A stretch of DNA of 23,374 nt from Ichthyophonus hoferi. Its lineage: Eukaryota; Opisthokonta; Ichthyosporea; Ichthyophonida; Ichthyophonidae. Location: contig NAOQ01000033.1 in NCBI GenBank assembly GCA_002751075.1, positions 1-23,374 of the forward strand. Direction: 5' to 3'. Within the stretch, counting starts at the first letter, position 1. Every line of letters begins with the position of its first letter. Positions 12,501 to 19,515 of the stretch are shown here, in pieces. The position numbers and the translations under genes are program-made. Below the pieces are notes generated by a model. The model had not been told where the DNA came from. It did no database searches and worked only from the letters and a program-made list of their open reading frames with translations.

Positions 12501-15500
12501 GTCAGGTGTCTCCTCATCAACAGGCGCTGTTGCCTCCTTTGATTCCTTTGGCTCAAGCTGTATAAATAGGTGGGTGGGATGTATACACAATTGTAAGAGA
12601 AGATGGAGATAACGTTATAAAATAATCCTTTTTTCTAGCTTTCGTCTGTCTATATTATTCTCATGTTTCTGTTAATTTTACAAGACAATAGGATCAAGAT
12701 TTAAAAGACCCCACAGTTTTCTTTTTCTTATGCGTTCATGTAACTAGAAGAATAGGAGATGAGGTAAGGTGTGGCTGAGGGGTGGAATAAAAAACATAAA
12801 GGAGGAATAAAATAGAAAGAAGATAAAAACAAGAACATGGAGAAATAAACAGAAAGAATTTAAAATGTAGTGGTGTCATCATATTAGGATAGAATGAGGG
12901 ATAGGGGAACTATATCTAGATGCACATAAGCCAAATATATAGGCATGATAATGTATAATAAACATCTTGTCACCTTCAGAGAGAGTGCATAGCATGGATC
13001 ATCCTCCCATACTTCGTAGTGCAACAACCAATGGTGAAACGAGTAGTTTGGGGCTATGCTGGCGTATAGCACACTACCTATGTATTGTTGAAACACTGAG
13101 ATGCTCTGTAAGGAAATACAAATAGGCTTGATTGGTCTTGGGTCATAAGGGCAAGCTACACTGAAAGCTAATTTCACTCCTCCAACCACCTTCTATTTTT
13201 TTATTCAACTAATCCCATGCCTCCACCGACACCTAGATATACTTACACATAGAGGTACACCAATCATATGGACCCTACCATGACCCTAATATTAAAATAA
13301 GTGTAAAACAAATGAAACAGTAAAAAAAGACCAATAGGCAGAAGAAAAACTAATACCAGGATAAATAAAAGAAAAGAAAACTATATAAATAAAATAAAAG
13401 AAAATTATATAAATAAAATAAAAGAAAATTATATAAATAAAATAGAAGAAAACTATATATATATATAGTTTGCATTAAAGGAAAAAGAGCAAATGCTACC
13501 TGAATAATTTGAAATATTTTCCTACACTTGTCCATATTAATGATACCCTCCCTTAAATAGGTAGGGTTGGCAGCGTCTAGATAGGTCAGATCCGCTAGGT
13601 ACATTCCAAGATAGGGCAGAAGAGGGGGCGTGGCTAGGTTGAGCGCCTGTATGTGTAGGTAGGTAGGTGGGTATATATGAATACGTATGCGTGTACGCGT
13701 ACGTTTGTATATGTATGTGTAAGTAAATAAATAACATAACATATAATAACATAATACCTTACAATATCCTGTAAGTCAACATGATTTCCTATAGCATTAT
13801 TAAGATATCCGTAAAATCGGATAATAGAATAGAATAGAATAGAGCCTAATATGTTATAATGTTATATCTCCTTGCTTTAAATATTAATCATTTATCATAT
13901 CTCAAATAATTGAATGTACAAACTGAATATACAACATGAATGTATGCATATTTGTATAAGTATGCATATATGTTTGCATATGTATCTATGTATCTATGCA
14001 TTCTGATAGTATAATAATATGTATATAAATATGGAAGAGTACATGTGTAATTGTCTGTATAGATATATACACATACGCATATCGTGTAGGGTATAAGCTT
14101 GTATGTCCATGCCTAATAAATCTATCAAGCACGTGTACTCTACCTAGTTTTCAACCAGTGCTTACTGACAACAGATAAATTCCAACACCAACAACAAATA
14201 TGTTACGTTTTATATACATGTACATTGTGCGTTTATCAGACTTTTACAGCTAATATATGATAGTACTTACCTCTCTTAGTCGACTCATGTTATCTGTTTC
14301 TGACAGTAACAAGGACAATTCTTCAAAGACCTGCATCTTTTCTTTAGATACTAAAGCCCAACTATAGGTTACATATTAGTCACTACATCACAGTCAATTT
14401 ATTTTCTTATTAGTTTCTTTACTGATTATCATTTGGCCTCTTCGTTATAGAACATTATTATGTTGTATATATTGATCACTTGTAAGTTTTTAATAATTTC
14501 ATTGCAACGATTTTTTTTTGTTTTTTTTTCTTGTTTTCTTTTTATTATCTATATACAAAGCTAAATAATTTGTGATTAATAAAAAATCTTGGAGCTAATT
14601 TATATAGAAAGTATTTTCCCCAAGCATAGGAATATATGTACAAACATGGTTTATGCTAAAAAGTAGCCCACTAGTTAATGAGCTTTATCTCTGTAATAGC
14701 ATGAAGAGTTTGATAGGAAACTTATAGATAGTCTGCATGGACTACTAAAATGTCGTAATAAACATCATAGTGTGGAATTATCTCTTATCCAACCCTACTC
14801 TAATACCGTTTTACATAATTTTATGTAATATACTGGAAATTGGCTTAAAGTAACTGATAACACCTTTTAAACCTATGCCAGCAAAACAATAAAGGGTTTA
14901 AAATATTAAAGTAACAAGGAAATAATGGGAATAAGGTGGGGTGAATACACGCACCTTTTTTTCAGTCTATGAATAGAAGTGATTTGAAGGCCCGAAAGAA
15001 TGGCTTTGGCTGAGGAAAAGTTATTCAATAGACTGCATTCTTGTGCAATAGAAATAAACCACTCCATATCTCCTGCACGTTGCTCTGGTGTTTCGTGCTG
15101 TAATTTGGTATTCGTGTATATTTAGTACAGAAATAAGTAAGTGTGTGCATGTATGAGAGGATGGGAGACGAAAATAACTGAACGAGAGTACTGAAGAGAG
15201 TTGCTAACCCATGCATATATGTGCTAGTATGTATGTATGTATGTATGTATGTATGTATGTATGTATGTATGGGTGAATGGATGGATTTATATGCAAACCT
15301 ATACAATAGACCATATAAATACTTGTATAGACAAGGATTATGTGTGTATGTATATGTATATCTGTCTTATGAGTTAAGTTGTTCCTAAGTATAAACATAC
15401 TTAATATTAATAACATAATTTCAATAAAAACAATGTGAAACAAAAACAAACACTTTCCCACCTGTAAAATAAAGGTGGTAACAAAGCCGGAAACCTGGTT

Positions 15501-18500
15501 GAACAGCTCTATAGAAGCCATTACTGTTGGCGCACGGACAGATTTATCCTTTTTTGACCATCCACACCCAAGTACCTCATACAACCGTATACTAGCCATA
15601 ACGTCACACTCTAACACTGTCAGTTGCATAGAAAAATCAACCGGGTCAAAATCGGTGTAACAGAAATCCGTTTCTCTCCTTTGTCGTGCTGTACAGCTTG
15701 ATGGCTTCTTCTTTGTCTTTATTTTAAAGAGAAAAAACAATTTGTTTTAGTATGTTAGAGTTTTAATTTAAGAATTTCTTATTTAAACTCTATAGATATG
15801 TGTGTTGGGGTTTTCGTGCACGTTTTATGTTTTAATTTTCAATTTTTAATAAACACCTAGGCACGTTTAATCACGCGTTAATACGTATGGTAAGCACGTC
15901 TAAAATAGAGCAATTAATATATATATATATATGGAAAGTATAGGAGAAACGGAAGGCCAGAGAGATATGGTAAGAGAGAACGCATAGATGGGAATACTTT
16001 CTACACTAAACAAACAAGAAAATAAAAATAGCCATATGGAGTGTGATAGAAGATGAAAGTATGTTTTAAAAATAAGTAGAGCTGAACCGAGATAAAAGAA
16101 AAATAGGTTATGTGCATATTAGCAAAAAAAAAATATATATACATACATAGACACACGGATATGTACACTCATACACAGATATATATACAGACAAACATAC
16201 ATACATGCATACATATTTAGAAGATATTATGTGATCAAGTACCTTTGCTGCTAAGTCAATAAGTTCATCACACTGTTCTATAACCTGATTGAATTTCCAT
16301 TTCTCCGAGTCTCTTTTGTCAATATTACTCGTTGCAAAATCCTTTAGATTTTTTAAAGTGTCTGTAAGGAGAATGGAAAAAAGAAAACAAAAAAATATTA
16401 TCATTTATTTTTCTTCACCCGGAAGCTTGTCAATTACTATATGAATTTACATGTATAAATAAGTATATCTAATTTTAAATAATAATAATAATAATAAACA
16501 TAAATGTAAACCAATAAATTAAGAAATACAAAAGTAATTGAAATCGTGTGTCTATTTTGCAAATGAAACTCTGCATGTATAGTACCGTGACATGTGTGTC
16601 TATGTAACTACGTGTAAAAAAATGATATTTTCAAAACATATATATATTATTGCATATATGTATCAGATTTAATGTATAATGAAAACATCTGTCATTTTAA
16701 AAAGATGCGGTATGGATATCATAAATATGTCTTGATTTTAGTGTTAATGTTAATAAGTAAATAAATGTATTTGCAATTATTCGGACGATTCTTGGTATTA
16801 TTGACAATAAGTATAAGAGTGCATTAGTATAGTATACACATTTATAAAATAATATAATTGTTCTAAACCTCCTGTGTATGTAAATGGGCTCATCTGTCTA
16901 CATACGACTATACAATCTTGAGTACATCATATTGTATCATCTAATGCTAAAATATATATATATATTATTTTATTTTTAAAAAAAAACGTCCAATTATTCA
17001 TGCTAATTAAATTGTTACCTTCATATTTTTCGTCGGCTAAATCATAAGAATAATAGGTAGACCATACACTGAGTACATGCGCCACGTCTGCTTTAGGGTC
17101 CTGTAGGCCATCCTTTCCAATCCTGTTAATATAATGATATATTTGTATCCTGTCGCGTACACTAACATTGCCATATATAGAAGAACATCATACACTTATA
17201 CACATGTTATGTTAATGGCCATACCATATTAGCATGTTGGTATTGTGAAGTATCCTAATATATATACACTGGTACAGGATAGTCTATATTATTAAAAAAT
17301 ACTTTCGAGACCTGATAACAAGCCTATATATATATATATTGGAGTTGGCATATTTGTGTCAATTTTCTATTAAAATATAATTTCAGTAAAAAATATAAGA
17401 TGGATATTTGACAGTATGTACGTATATATATTTTCAGGTATATAGATATGGTTAATTGTGCCAAAACGCATATGTTCATAAACGAATAGATTGTAGTCTT
17501 ATAACCAGTAACTTGGGATTATTGTGTTTTTCCCCACACCTACTTCCCTTAACTATAGCCCAACTACACTCATTTACGATAAAATACATTCAACAAACCT
17601 GAAGCTCAAACTCAGTCACACGGGGATTTTCATAGAGCTCTATTGCGAACTCAGATAATAGGATAATAGTATAATAAACTATATTTATATCGCCACTAGG
17701 ATCCAGCAGGTCTTCAAGATTGAATATGCAGTCAGGGGTTAACCCATACGCCAGTACAGCTTCTCGGAATGCTTCAATGTTGGCCTTCTATAAATATGGT
17801 CAGAATTAGATTGGATTGGAACCGAGTCATTTGATTATATAACAAACCCTAAAGGAAATCACTTGTATAATAAGAAACCTATAAGTACATAATGTATAGC
17901 ATACATGCAAGTGAACAGCAATGAAAGAAAAAATGAATGGATATATATGTATATTTATAGAAGTAATATTGACATAGATTATTAGTGAAACGTAAACAGA
18001 AATGACACTAAACCCTAAGGTTAAAGGCTAGCATCGCAATAGTAAAAAACAAAGTAATAAGTGAAACCATAGAACAAAATTTACTACTTACTATTTCCTC
18101 TCTTGTTTCTCCCTTGGTTACCTCTGGAATCATTCCGGCTCTTAAACTATTCATGCAGAGACATAACACTACGCCACTCTGAAGGTACTCTCTGCCTGAT
18201 TCCTTTGCTATATAGGAGGTGTTGGTAATAAACGATATCCATGACAACGCCTGGTACTCCTCTAAGGGAGTATTATAACGCTGTGGTATAGTTGGACGAT
18301 TTAATAAAAAATATGATATGGGTATATATATATATATGTGATAACTTTTAAAAGAGGATGCGGTTTTGAAGGTTATTAGTAGCAATATAGGAGGGTATCT
18401 CGACAGACTTATATACAAATCTTTATATTTATAAAAGTATGTGTATGTGTAGGTTTGAGTATAGAAGTATATGCATACATGTACTAGATTATTAGCGAGT

Positions 18501-19281
18501 GGGGAGAATAACTGCATAAAAGGTTGGGTTTGTAGTCGACTTATGTTTGTATATCTAAAGTATATGTACATAAACAATGGTATCATAACCATATGCAATA
18601 TATAAAGGAAAGGGGGGAAATGCAAAGGGCCAAAGGTGGAGTACCTCAGGAATTTAGTGAAATTAGTAAAATAATACATACAAAAAAGATATGGGAGTTT
18701 AAAATAAAGTATGACCTTCGCCAAGGAAATTGATGAGCCAATATATTAAAATGGTGTCTTAAGTATTGAAAATTATAAGCTAAAAAGATTGGTAGATACT
18801 GAGGTCTGGCATTAAATGTATATATATAAACAGAAAATGCTGACAAATGCATAAGTTAAAAAAAAAGTGAAATAAAGTAGAAAAAAAAAGGGGAAAAAAA
18901 AACACAAAATTAATGAGATCCCTAAAAACTCAGCTTTAGCATGGTAAAGCCATAACTTCTAGCTACCTTCTGAAGTAATTCGAGCAGTTCCGGGGGAGTA
19001 CTATAAGCTCTATAGGTGGCCAAGAAAGCATTCAGAAAGAATGGGTCGGCTGGGCCAAGTAGTGATACAAGTCGCTTGAGGGAGCCACCTTTTACCCTTT
19101 GCTCGTGCACCTGCTCATAAGCTATAGAATTTTTTCGTCTTTCAGCTCTCGTTAAATTTTCTGTTTGGGGCCGTACTTTTTTTACGGTCATAGCATATAT
19201 AATATCTTCATACTCCTCTAAGTATGAGGATACGATGGTGGCAGAAGGGGAATCCCTTCCATCTCTATCAAGGACATTCAT
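3426..19281 (-). CDS. Multi-exon RasGEF with a CH domain inside the REM domain, two RA-like folds and a Ser-rich tail
   Basis: Exons, 5' to 3': 18967-19281, 18092-18280, 17599-17787, 17019-17122, 16243-16361, 15462-15716, 14955-15097, 14271-14361, 13500-13646, 12974-13105, 12492-12557, 11992-12105, 11620-11680, 11265-11368, 10642-10774, 9879-9998, 8649-8717, 8088-8209, 7725-7860, 7335-7385, 6610-6663, 5960-6088, 5688-5792, 4804-4830, 4119-4264, 3426-3534. All have AG before and GT after, and phases agree at every junction except three (exons 3/4, 14/15, 16/17), described separately. The family catalyses GDP-GTP exchange on Ras-like GTPases at membranes: the CDC25 domain opens the nucleotide site and the REM domain braces it. 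Seen: REM, CH and CDC25 motifs. Inferred: the RA-like folds bind a Ras-family GTPase and CH binds actin or another partner. The catalytic core resembles RasGRF, RALGPS and RalGDS proteins without matching one clearly, so no symbol is given. The ATG at 19281 is the first in its frame after an upstream stop, but a 5' coding exon is possible. Confidence 0.85.
3570..3645 (-). CDS. Possible alternative exon, second copy of a duplicated pair
   Basis: The acceptor CCAATCCACAG is the same as in the first copy. The open frame starts in phase 0 and encodes PKHKESVTPIELNDKFTHQR then GRLRS, ending at TCAG|GTTCAA in phase 1. It cannot be joined to exon 25 directly (phase 2) but fits after the first copy. 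Leaving in phase 1, it would read the last exon in its second, longer frame (PHPVHFVEPLHYPIIAANQM onward, to a stop at 3343). So both copies together switch the C-terminus, while skipping both keeps the other frame. This is inferred from phase alone. Confidence 0.35.
3587..4112. repeat. Tandem duplication of about 263 bp
   Basis: Units are roughly 3587-3848 and 3849-4112. Shared landmarks include ctgtggattggagtggttga, atcataagaac, gtgtatatgtggt, taaagaat, cggattaaat and gaatatacaggagag, each offset by 262-264 bases. Divergence by eye is of the order of one base in five or six, with small indels, so the event is not recent. Each unit spans the start of the intron after exon 25, a splice acceptor and an exon-like segment; this is a tandem exon duplication rather than a mobile element. 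Confidence 0.9.
3842..3908 (-). CDS. Possible alternative exon, first copy of a duplicated pair
   Basis: The acceptor CCAATCCACAG is followed by an open frame that accepts the phase-2 end of exon 25 and encodes PNREPETPTIELNDNFNPQR then SP. A possible donor is CCT|GTATAT, which leaves phase 0. Without it the frame runs to a stop shortly after. Its twin lies about 263 bases downstream on the gene. The two share TP-IELND-F--QR, with most differences in the IELND-F part falling on third codon positions, as expected if both were once (or still are) translated. The copy's own 3' boundary coincides with the duplication junction, so its donor may be newly formed and weak. Confidence 0.35.
4119..4264 (-). 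CDS. Exon 25: Ser/Thr/Asp-rich tail exon with a built-in alternative stop
   Basis: The exon encodes SHSSNTLGLGAAVNTLSVSL, then ESTVETSSLDSKDMASNPTD and QDNCDDNH. It is disordered and acidic towards its end. The acceptor is TTTACGCAG and the donor AT|GTGAGT is near perfect. If the donor is used, the exon ends in phase 2 and joins the last exon (AT|G, Met). If the intron is retained, the protein ends two codons later (Met, stop). The tandem duplication described at 3587-4112 begins a few bases beyond this donor. Confidence 0.7.
4804..4830 (-). CDS. Exon 24: 27-nt microexon encoding an RRAS site
   Basis: The microexon encodes QRRASHSTI, phase 0 at both ends. It is flanked by an acceptor ending TTTTCATTTAAG and a consensus donor ATT|GTAAGTGAA. 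Its phase fits between exon 23 (ends SYE) and exon 25 (starts SHSS). RRAS followed by Ser/Thr repeats the basophilic motif found in exons 18 and 22 and in the last exon. It lies in the middle of an otherwise empty 1.4-kb intron. The evidence is the strong donor, the matching phase and the repeated motif; at 27 nt, chance cannot be excluded. Confidence 0.5.
5688..7385 (-). CDS. Exons 20-23: in-frame, cassette-like exons of the Ser-rich tail
   Basis: Four exons, each phase 0 at both ends and a multiple of three: 7335-7385 (17 residues, ISSSSIAPLENTSDSEK), 6610-6663 (18 residues, KGHSRDSSVSSILSSKME), 5960-6088 (43 residues, starting IMPSSWRRASTAVHGGS and ending YLKDIKNSFTR) and 5688-5792 (35 residues, starting FGQQAKLRLPKMIKKSSS). 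Donors are good (GTATGT, GTAAGC, GTAAGT, GTAGGC) and acceptors end TTATAG, GGACAG, ATGCAG, TCTATAG. All are rich in Ser, Thr and Lys. RRAST in exon 22 is another basophilic phosphorylation motif. Because any of these exons could be skipped without changing the frame, alternative splicing of the tail is plausible but unproven. Confidence 0.7.
7725..8209 (-). CDS. Exons 18-19: start of the Ser-rich regulatory tail
   Basis: Exon 18 (8088-8209, 122 nt) encodes GEKPVPSVQVTTHDNLKELP, then AEQSISRRPSLLFMEK and TFME. Exon 19 (7725-7860, 136 nt) encodes LSLGSSPSHSEDEHNFPHRS, ISPCSSIKEMNSAP and ALSSKDLKCNS. They join in phase 2 (AT|G gives Met). The sequence is low in hydrophobic residues and reads as disordered, with RRPS a basophilic (PKA- or 14-3-3-type) site by motif, and SSPSHSEDE a possible acidic-directed site. 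The exon 18 donor AT|GTGAGT is near consensus; if it is not spliced the frame meets a stop at once. No domain is recognisable, and placement in this gene rests on phase continuity and composition. Confidence 0.72.
8649..10774 (-). CDS. Exons 15-17: second ubiquitin-like / Ras-association-like fold
   Basis: Exons 10642-10774, 9879-9998 and 8649-8717. Exon 15 gives AMEDMDALLALDPITSLDGI and then CYLQEARGTICVFMGSDRTN, with a strand TICVFMGS. Exon 16 continues YFTVDIRSSAHDVIQQFFTK (strand plus helix) and DKFTLWCSGSLKG (strand). Exon 17 gives LEQNSLVLKYMNHTSVYAFV, the expected last two strands of an RA-like fold. Exons 15 and 16 join in phase 2: the donor splits TA|GTACAC, so splicing makes Tyr where unspliced RNA reads a stop. 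The 16/17 junction is unsettled: exon 16 ends in phase 2 at AC|GTACTA while exon 17 is open in phase 0 (or in phase 1 from 8725). A GC donor at AAGG|GCACGT with the 8725 acceptor would fit, as would an undetected microexon. Each exon itself looks solid. Confidence 0.7.
11222..11252. repeat. (GATA)n microsatellite
   Basis: Imperfect GATA/TAGA units immediately downstream (on the gene) of the exon 14 donor. Confidence 0.85.
11265..12105 (-). CDS. Exons 12-14: first ubiquitin-like / Ras-association-like fold
   Basis: Exons 11992-12105, 11620-11680 and 11265-11368. Predicted elements in order: beta strands RVKMTVHLGFQG and TPIQVLITPKTT; a helix ASELVKHLVERERLTSKE formed across the exon 12/13 junction; strand LKLVMKCST; then EIVFDDTQPVLNLLEKY, the typical 'e..l.dde.Pl.ll' end of RA/ubiquitin-like domains. 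An acidic tail follows (SEEEEENDKDM). Such beta-grasp folds in Ras exchange factors usually bind a GTP-loaded Ras-family protein. Which GTPase, if any, is bound here is unknown. For exon 12 I chose the donor CAT|GTAATA rather than CTA|GTAAAA seven codon-bases earlier because it completes the helix; both are phase 0. Exons 13 and 14 join in phase 1 (G|CG gives Ala). A GATA-type microsatellite lies just past the exon 14 donor. Confidence 0.75.
12492..12557 (-). CDS. Exon 11: acidic linker between catalytic and ubiquitin-like domains
   Basis: 66 nt, phase 0 at both ends, encoding LEPKESKEATAPVDEETPDA followed by PL. The first residues (LEPK) complete the typical RasGEF ending 'SLkiEP', and the remainder is a disordered, Glu/Pro/Ala-rich linker. 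The acceptor is TATTTATACAG and the donor is CCGTTG|GTTAGT. Because the exon is an exact multiple of three it could be skipped without breaking the frame, though loss of LEP would trim the end of the catalytic domain. Confidence 0.75.
12974..13646 (-). CDS. Exons 9-10: C-terminal part of the RasGEF catalytic domain
   Basis: Exons 13500-13646 (147 nt) and 12974-13105 (132 nt) are both phase 0. Exon 9 reads ALNLATPPLLPYLGMYLADL, TYLDAANPTYLREG and IINMDKCRKIFQIIQ. This fits the family pattern 'R.al....pP.vPylGmyLtDltf.d.gnP.....glIN..K.r.i..ii'. Exon 10 gives SISVFQQYIGSVLYASIAPN and a final segment EVWEDDPCYALSLK, which corresponds to the last helices ending '..d.cY.LSl.iEP'. The phrase REAL..ATPP..PYLG is closest to RasGRF/RALGPS-type domains, but the REM domain and the C-terminal folds differ from RALGPS. 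Intron 9 holds a 24-bp minisatellite and several TA-rich tracts. Confidence 0.9.
13382..13453. repeat. 24-bp minisatellite, three copies
   Basis: Three adjacent 24-base units (13382-13405, 13406-13429, 13430-13453) beginning tatataaataaaat; the first two are identical and the third differs at two bases. It lies in intron 9 just past the exon 9 donor and runs into a (TA)n tract. On the minus strand it gives an 8-residue repeated peptide, which is not coding. Confidence 0.9.
14271..15097 (-). CDS. Exons 7-8: RasGEF catalytic core with the helical-hairpin region
   Basis: Exons 14955-15097 (143 nt) and 14271-14361 (91 nt) join in phase 2 (AG|T gives Ser). Exon 7 reads HETPEQRAGDMEWFISIAQE, then CSLLNNFSSAKAILSGLQIT and SIHRLKK. 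The stretch with IAQEC..LNNFSS..AI.sgLq...ihRLkk is the most diagnostic RasGEF motif. Exon 8 adds SWALVSKEKMQVFEELSLLL and SETDNMSRLRE, matching 'tW..v......fe.l..l.s...N....R'. In the family this part packs against switch 2 of the GTPase and leads into the hairpin that displaces switch 1. No key residue looks lost. Donors are AAAG|GTGCGT and GAGAG|GTAAGT; acceptors are AAATTACAG and AACCTATAG. Confidence 0.93.
15226..15271. repeat. (GTAT)n microsatellite
   Basis: About eleven uninterrupted GTAT units in the intron between exons 6 and 7. It creates an artificial open frame of THIHTYIHT-like repeats on the minus strand. Confidence 0.95.
15462..15716 (-). CDS. Exon 6: start of the CDC25-type RasGEF catalytic domain
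   Basis: 85 residues in phase 0. After a basic leader (TKKKPSSCTARQRRE) the catalytic domain starts with FDPVDFSMQLTVLECDVMAS, the classic 'fdp.elA.QLTliE..lf..I' opening. It continues with IRLYEVLGCGWSKKDKSVRA (p.EllgqaWskkdk..raP) and PTVMASIELFNQVSGFVTTF (n...l...FN.vs.wv.teIl). These are the best conserved segments of RasGEF domains (structural conserved region 1) and are intact here. The acceptor follows a T-rich tract (TTTTTTCTCTTTAAAATAAAG) and the donor is ACAG|GTGGGA. This exon alone is enough to call the gene a Ras-superfamily exchange factor. The following intron carries a (GTAT)n microsatellite. Confidence 0.93.
16243..17122 (-). CDS. Exons 4-5: second half of the REM domain
   Basis: Exons 17019-17122 (104 nt) and 16243-16361 (119 nt) join in phase 1 (G|AC gives Asp). 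Exon 4 reads IGKDGLQDPKADVAHVLSVW followed by STYYSYDLADEKYE. This matches the third REM helix, which carries a conserved Trp followed by aromatic and acidic residues (e.g. L..W.d.y..DF). Exon 5 gives TLKNLKDFATSNIDKRDSEK and then the helix FNQVIEQCDELIDLAAK, like the closing REM helices (l..L..fl......l...). Together with exon 1 this rebuilds a full REM domain interrupted only by the CH domain. Only one frame of exon 4 is open across its length, and it needs two bases carried over from exon 3. Exon 4 donor is GAAG|GTAACA; exon 5 acceptor is CTCCTTACAG. Confidence 0.8.
16479..16497. repeat. (AAT)n microsatellite
   Basis: Six uninterrupted AAT units in the intron between exons 4 and 5. Confidence 0.85.
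17599..18280 (-). CDS. Exons 2-3: complete single calponin-homology (CH) domain
   Basis: Exons 18092-18280 and 17599-17787 give 63 residues each, both phase 0. After RYNTPLEEYQ come the CH hallmarks in order: a first helix with the conserved Trp (ALSWISFIT); YLQSGVVLCLCMNSLRAGMI, matching the 'lkDGviLCeliN.l.Pg.i' core; then NIEAFREAVLAYGLTP and DCIFNLEDLLD, matching 'ENI..Fl.a...yGv...dlFe..DL'; and INIVYYTIILLSEFAIE, matching the last helix 'v..tl..La..a'. Length (about 105 residues) and spacing fit one calponin/transgelin-type CH domain. Single CH domains of this class more often scaffold or signal than bind actin tightly, so function is open. The two exons lie between the two REM halves. 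The exon 3 donor CAG|GTTTGT looks best but gives the wrong phase for exon 4. A weaker donor 13 bases earlier (ACTGA|GTTTGAG, exon end at 17612) restores it. Confidence 0.85.
18967..19281 (-). CDS. Exon 1: N-terminus and first half of the REM (RasGEF N) domain
   Basis: This exon gives 105 residues. About the first 60 are polar and acidic, with MNVLDRDGRDSPS at the start and then a charged RAERRK segment. From about residue 61 the REM signature begins: VKGGSLKRLVSLL, then DPFFLNAFLATYRAYSTP and PELLELLQK. These correspond to the first two REM helices of Sos/RalGDS-type exchange factors (typical pattern GTLekLv...FL.TYR.F.Tp.eLL.lL). The exon ends LLQK at the donor CAGAAG|GTAGCT in phase 0, and the next exon resumes with RYN, as expected for REM (ll.RY). 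In REM the next element should be the third helix, but here two CH exons follow. The start Met has an in-frame stop 27 bases upstream. That stop could belong to an intron if the splice acceptor ending AATAAG just before AAAACATCG is used. Confidence 0.85.
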
Positions 19282-19365
19282 GTTCGATGTTTTCTTATTG
19301 ACAGACTATGGTCAATAAAGGTGCTATACTCCAGACGCAATAAAATACGTGGAAAAATAATAAAC

Positions 19366-19515
19366 CTCTACAAGCACATTTGGAGATAAAGAAGGCCGTA
19401 TCAGGTTTAGGCGTGACGCTGATTGCTGGCTGCAGACAAGCCCACTTAGGGCTACCAAATGAGTTGTACCCTTCGAATTTAATTCCACAGGAGAAAGAAA
19501 AATTAAGGTTCTGTC
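19366..19515 (-). CDS. Possible coding exon upstream of RasGEF exon 1
   Basis: 150 nt between the acceptor TTTTGATCTAG and a donor GTAGAG|GTTTAT. In phase 0 all 50 codons are open (starting DRTLIFLSPVELNSKG, ending SLSPNVLVE). It would join exon 1 in frame, over a 72-base intron, through an acceptor TGTCAATAAG just upstream of the Met at 19281. A second frame is also open (GQNLNFSFSCGIKFEGYNSF onward), so coding status and frame are not settled. If used, the protein has an N-terminal extension and the Met at 19281 is internal. No domain recognised. Confidence 0.3.

Larger units (their letters stand above)
4265..18966 (-). other. Introns of the RasGEF gene
   Basis: Introns over 300 bases: 18281-18966 (pyrimidine-rich tract on the minus strand at about 18850-18905), 17788-18091, 17123-17598, 16362-17018, 15717-16242, 15098-15461, 14362-14954, 13647-14270, 13106-13499, 12558-12973, 12106-12491, 11681-11991, 10775-11264, 9999-10641, 8718-9878, 7386-7724, 6664-7334, 6089-6609, 4831-5687 and 4265-4803. 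Apart from the listed simple repeats and (TA)n runs (for example 11574-11594 and 15917-15932), I see no tRNA, inverted-repeat element or nested gene. In 8718-9878 one extra exon-like segment (about 8926-8994, reading VIDSRVQSLPDLSLEYRL) has fair splice sites but the wrong phase for exon 16's GT donor. Confidence 0.6.

Noticed and set aside
13350-13742. Minus-strand frame with repeated LLFYLYNF peptide
   Set aside because: The repeat is a 24-bp minisatellite in the intron after exon 9; only 13500-13646 is coding.
15025-15306. Minus-strand frame with repeated THIHTYIHT-like peptide
   Set aside because: It is the (GTAT)n microsatellite read as protein; the real exon here is 14955-15097.
18008-18724. 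238-codon minus-strand open frame
   Set aside because: Only 18092-18280 has a protein motif (CH). The rest runs through the intron on both sides and has AT-driven Tyr/Ile/Phe-rich wording.
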